This document shows, in pieces, positions 61,947-64,000 of a DNA stretch of 64,000 nucleotides (positions are counted from its first letter, which is position 1; each line of letters begins with the position of its first letter). The notes under the pieces were generated by a model. It saw nothing but the letters and a program-made list of their open reading frames with translations. It did not search any database and was not told the origin of the DNA. This stretch comes from Lactobacillus selangorensis. Its GTDB lineage: Bacteria > Bacillota > Bacilli > Lactobacillales > Lactobacillaceae. The stretch is taken from positions 1 to 64,000 of the forward strand of contig NZ_JQAZ01000003.1 in the NCBI RefSeq assembly GCF_001437205.1, given 5' to 3'. Position numbers and translations under genes: made by a program.

Positions 61947-62986
61947 CAAAATATGTAATGAATGTGGGACTTGAACAAACAAATAATGCAATGAGTAAAG
62001 CAAAAACAGATGTTACTTATTTTGCCTCTCATAATTTGGACTATCAACCAATTAATTTTCCAACTTTAAAAAGTAGAAGAAAGAGGATTTTGGATAGTAA
62101 AAAAATCATTCGAGAAAAATTAAAGGACTTTCATTCAAACGATATCTTTTTAATTCAAACCCCAACGTATTTGGGCCGCTTTTTCACTTCTATGTTACTG
62201 AAAACCCTACAACAAAAGCAGGTTAAGACAATTGCATTTGTTCATGATATTGATGACTTAAGATTTAAACGACGAGAACCTTGGAAAAACAATCAATATG
62301 AAGTGAAATTTTATAATAATTTTGATGTTGTTATTGTTTCTAATAGCAATATGGCGAAATTCTTTAGAAAAAACGGATATAAAGGGAAAATTGCAATCTT
62401 AGGTATTTTTGATTATTTGGTGGAAGAAATTGAATGGCAATTTCCAATTAAAAAAAAGGTAAACGTAATAAATTTTGCTGGCAATCTAAAAAAATCCGAG
62501 TTTCTTTGGCAATTAAATCCAAAGTATTATAGTTTGGATTTGTTTGGTAATATTTCTGAAGAACAGTTAAAAAAATTAAAATTAAATGTTAAATATGAAG
62601 GCTCTTTTAATCCAAATGAAATCGTTAATAAAGTAAGGAGTGGATATGGCTTAGTTTGGGATGGAAATAGTAGATTTCCTACTAATGATGATCGCTTGCT
62701 GAACTATGAGCGAGTTAATGACCCGCATAAGGTATCTTTATATCTTACATCGGGTATTCCTGTACTGATTTGGGAAAAGGCAGCATTGGCGCCCTTTATT
62801 TTGAAAAACAATGTTGGTAAGACAATATCATCACTGGATGACATTTATACTGTTATTAGTCATATTACTGATGCTCAGTTTCTGCAAATGCAACAAAATG
62901 CCGAGATATTGTCAAAAAAACTTAGGACTGGATTTTATACAGAAAATGCAATTAAAAATGCTGAAAAATTACTTGAAGGAGAATAA
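61943..62986 (+). CDS. GT-B glycosyltransferase (Gtf3/galactofuranosyl-type)
   Basis: A 347-residue protein: IFLIQTPTYLGRFFTSMLLK, IAFVHDIDDLRFKR, VIVSNSNMAKFFRKNGY, then GLVWDGNSR and NDPHKVSLYLTSGIPVLIWE. The last segment is typical of the Gtf3-like/galactofuranosyltransferase group in streptococcal and lactobacillar polysaccharide loci. It overlaps the previous gene by four bases. The exact donor sugar cannot be told. Confidence 0.85.
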   Translation: MTKYVMNVGLEQTNNAMSKAKTDVTYFASHNLDYQPINFPTLKSRRKRILDSKKIIREKLKDFHSNDIFLIQTPTYLGRFFTSMLLKTLQQKQVKTIAFVHDIDDLRFKRREPWKNNQYEVKFYNNFDVVIVSNSNMAKFFRKNGYKGKIAILGIFDYLVEEIEWQFPIKKKVNVINFAGNLKKSEFLWQLNPKYYSLDLFGNISEEQLKKLKLNVKYEGSFNPNEIVNKVRSGYGLVWDGNSRFPTNDDRLLNYERVNDPHKVSLYLTSGIPVLIWEKAALAPFILKNNVGKTISSLDDIYTVISHITDAQFLQMQQNAEILSKKLRTGFYTENAIKNAEKLLEGE

Positions 62987-62988
62987 AA

Positions 62989-63381
62989 ATGACTAAGACC
63001 GTAATCACATATGGCACATTTGATTTACTTCATTGGGGTCATGTTCGTTTGCTAGAACGTGCAAAAAAGTACGGGGATAATTTAATTGTCGGATTATCCA
63101 CGGATGAGTTTAATGCTTTAAAACACAAAGAAGCTTATATTCCTTTTGAAGAACGTAAATATGTATTAGAGGCAATTCGCTATGTTGATAAAGTTATTCC
63201 AGAGAGAAGTTGGGATCAGAAAATTTCTGATGTACAAAAATATCATGTAGATACTTTTGTAATGGGGGATGATTGGAAAGGACAATTTGATTTTCTAAAA
63301 GATTATTGCCAAGTAATTTATTTACCACGTACTAAGGGCATTTCAACAACAAAAATTAAGGAAGATTTGAAATTGAGATAA
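62989..63381 (+). CDS. tagD: Glycerol-3-phosphate cytidylyltransferase
   Basis: A 130-residue nucleotidyltransferase: TYGTFDLLHWGHVRLLERAK with the H-x-G-H motif, GLSTDEFNALKHKEAYIPFE, and YLPRTKGISTTKIKEDL with the R-T-x-G-I-S-T-T motif. It makes CDP-glycerol from glycerol-3-phosphate and CTP, as TagD/GCT do for teichoic acids. In this cluster it probably supplies the LicD-family enzyme for a glycerol-phosphate side group. Confidence 0.95.
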   Translation: MTKTVITYGTFDLLHWGHVRLLERAKKYGDNLIVGLSTDEFNALKHKEAYIPFEERKYVLEAIRYVDKVIPERSWDQKISDVQKYHVDTFVMGDDWKGQFDFLKDYCQVIYLPRTKGISTTKIKEDLKLR

Positions 63382-63426
63382 AATTATTTTTAATTTAATA
63401 ATGTTTATTATGATTGTGGAGAAATT

Positions 63427-64000
63427 ATGCAGAAATTAAAATTGGGATGGATGTACAAATTCCTTGTTACTTTATTTTTAATAATGATAGTTTTGCTGAC
63501 AAATACTGTTTATTCTAGATCGGGTCGTTTTGGATCTCTTTTAGGAGAAATGTTGATAGTAGGTTCAGCCTTATTAAGTATATTGAGTATAATATTATTA
63601 TATCGAGCAAAAATAAATATATTGAAAAGCATTCAACTTTTTGGATGCGAAATAATAGTTATTATGGGGCTTCTAGGTTCTAATCTAATTAAAGGAACAT
63701 TTTCTCTATCACTAATTATGAAACTAGTTGTTTTTCCATTGTTGTGCTTTCCAATCATACATGTTTTTTTAGTGTCTGGTGAACCTATGTATCCATTGAA
63801 GTCTTTACGGATAGTAATCGAATGGATAATGGGGATTTCTACTATTATATATTTTCTTTCTCTTTTTATATCATTGCCAAGCATCATTACCGTTTCTTAT
63901 GCATGGGGAACATCACAAACAGCAAACGGTATTTTAGGAATGCAATTTTTCACACAAGGATCAACACAGTTCTTGGGAATGACAGTTTTGCGAAATACAG
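63427..64000 (+). CDS. Multi-pass membrane protein, probable polysaccharide polymerase (partial)
   Basis: An open frame from ATG 63,427 that runs beyond the window end, 191 residues visible. It has five or more hydrophobic helices (FLVTLFLIMIVLLTNTVYSR, MLIVGSALLSILSIILLY, ELIVIMGLL-like third helix, and IIYFLSLFIS). The visible end, TQGSTQFLGMTVLRNT, fits a Wzy-like polymerase or O-antigen ligase-like protein in an eps locus, but the diagnostic outer loops lie outside the window. A flippase cannot be excluded. Confidence 0.65.
   Translation, partial: MQKLKLGWMYKFLVTLFLIMIVLLTNTVYSRSGRFGSLLGEMLIVGSALLSILSIILLYRAKINILKSIQLFGCEIIVIMGLLGSNLIKGTFSLSLIMKLVVFPLLCFPIIHVFLVSGEPMYPLKSLRIVIEWIMGISTIIYFLSLFISLPSIITVSYAWGTSQTANGILGMQFFTQGSTQFLGMTVLRNT

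Overview
The window looks like a chromosomal segment of a low-to-mid GC Gram-positive bacterium, most likely a member of the Lactobacillaceae. The evidence is the gene content: a beta-glucoside PTS with DUF3284, DUF1304 and DUF4828 proteins, PepS aminopeptidase, phosphomevalonate kinase and a Wzz/CpsD exopolysaccharide locus, together with strong AAGGAGG-type ribosome binding sites. I cannot name the species. Two stretches are clearly more AT-rich than the rest: a defence island (about 1-25.8 kb) and an exopolysaccharide cluster (about 56-64 kb). The genes between them have GC-richer codon use and read as core or niche genes.

The defence island (1-25,794) appears to be built from two consecutive modules with the same plan: a leftward sigma-like regulator gene, a structured leader in front of it, a divergent promoter with a 17-bp spacer, a long rightward operon of defence genes, and a shared end sequence. 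Module A (about 49-12,861) holds a Hachiman-like pair (HamA/DUF1837 and a Ski2-like helicase), a small XRE regulator, an adenine methyltransferase split by one in-frame TAG, a GIY-YIG/helicase restriction protein, a DUF262-DUF1524 (GmrSD-like) protein and a DUF2513 protein. Module B (about 12,840-25,794) holds an ABC-three-component system (HNH effector, middle component, DUF2326 ATPase), a second small XRE regulator, a type III restriction-modification pair (Mod, Res), a ParB-like protein, an SNF2-family helicase and a frameshifted small membrane protein. The sigma-like gene of module B has lost its C-terminal helix-turn-helix at exactly the point where the end sequence of module A begins.

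The middle region (25.9-55.5 kb) contains: a hypothetical protein, DUF1304 protein and LacI regulator; a stomatin-like protein with an NfeD-like partner; gluconokinase; a degenerate GH25 protein; DUF4828; a Gfo/Idh/MocA oxidoreductase and a DEAD-box helicase; a beta-glucoside utilisation cluster (PTS IIA, DUF3284, a frameshifted RpiR regulator, PTS IIC, 6-phospho-beta-glucosidase, ROK kinase); tRNA-Arg(CCT); PepS; a TetR regulator; UDP-GlcNAc 2-epimerase; a GtrB-like glycosyltransferase with two GtrA proteins; flavodoxin; mannose-6-phosphate isomerase; a second 6-phospho-beta-glucosidase with a divergent GntR/UTRA regulator that lacks a normal start codon; methionine aminopeptidase; a YihY-family membrane protein; and phosphomevalonate kinase. 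A structured intergenic element appears at least three times in this region.

The last region (56-64 kb) is an exopolysaccharide cluster transcribed from one good promoter: chain-length regulator, tyrosine kinase, priming sugar transferase, DUF4422 and other glycosyltransferases, a LicD-family protein and a glycerol-3-phosphate cytidylyltransferase (together suggesting a glycerol-phosphate decoration), and the start of a multi-pass membrane protein cut by the window end. All calls rest on reading the sequence and remembered family motifs; no database search was made.
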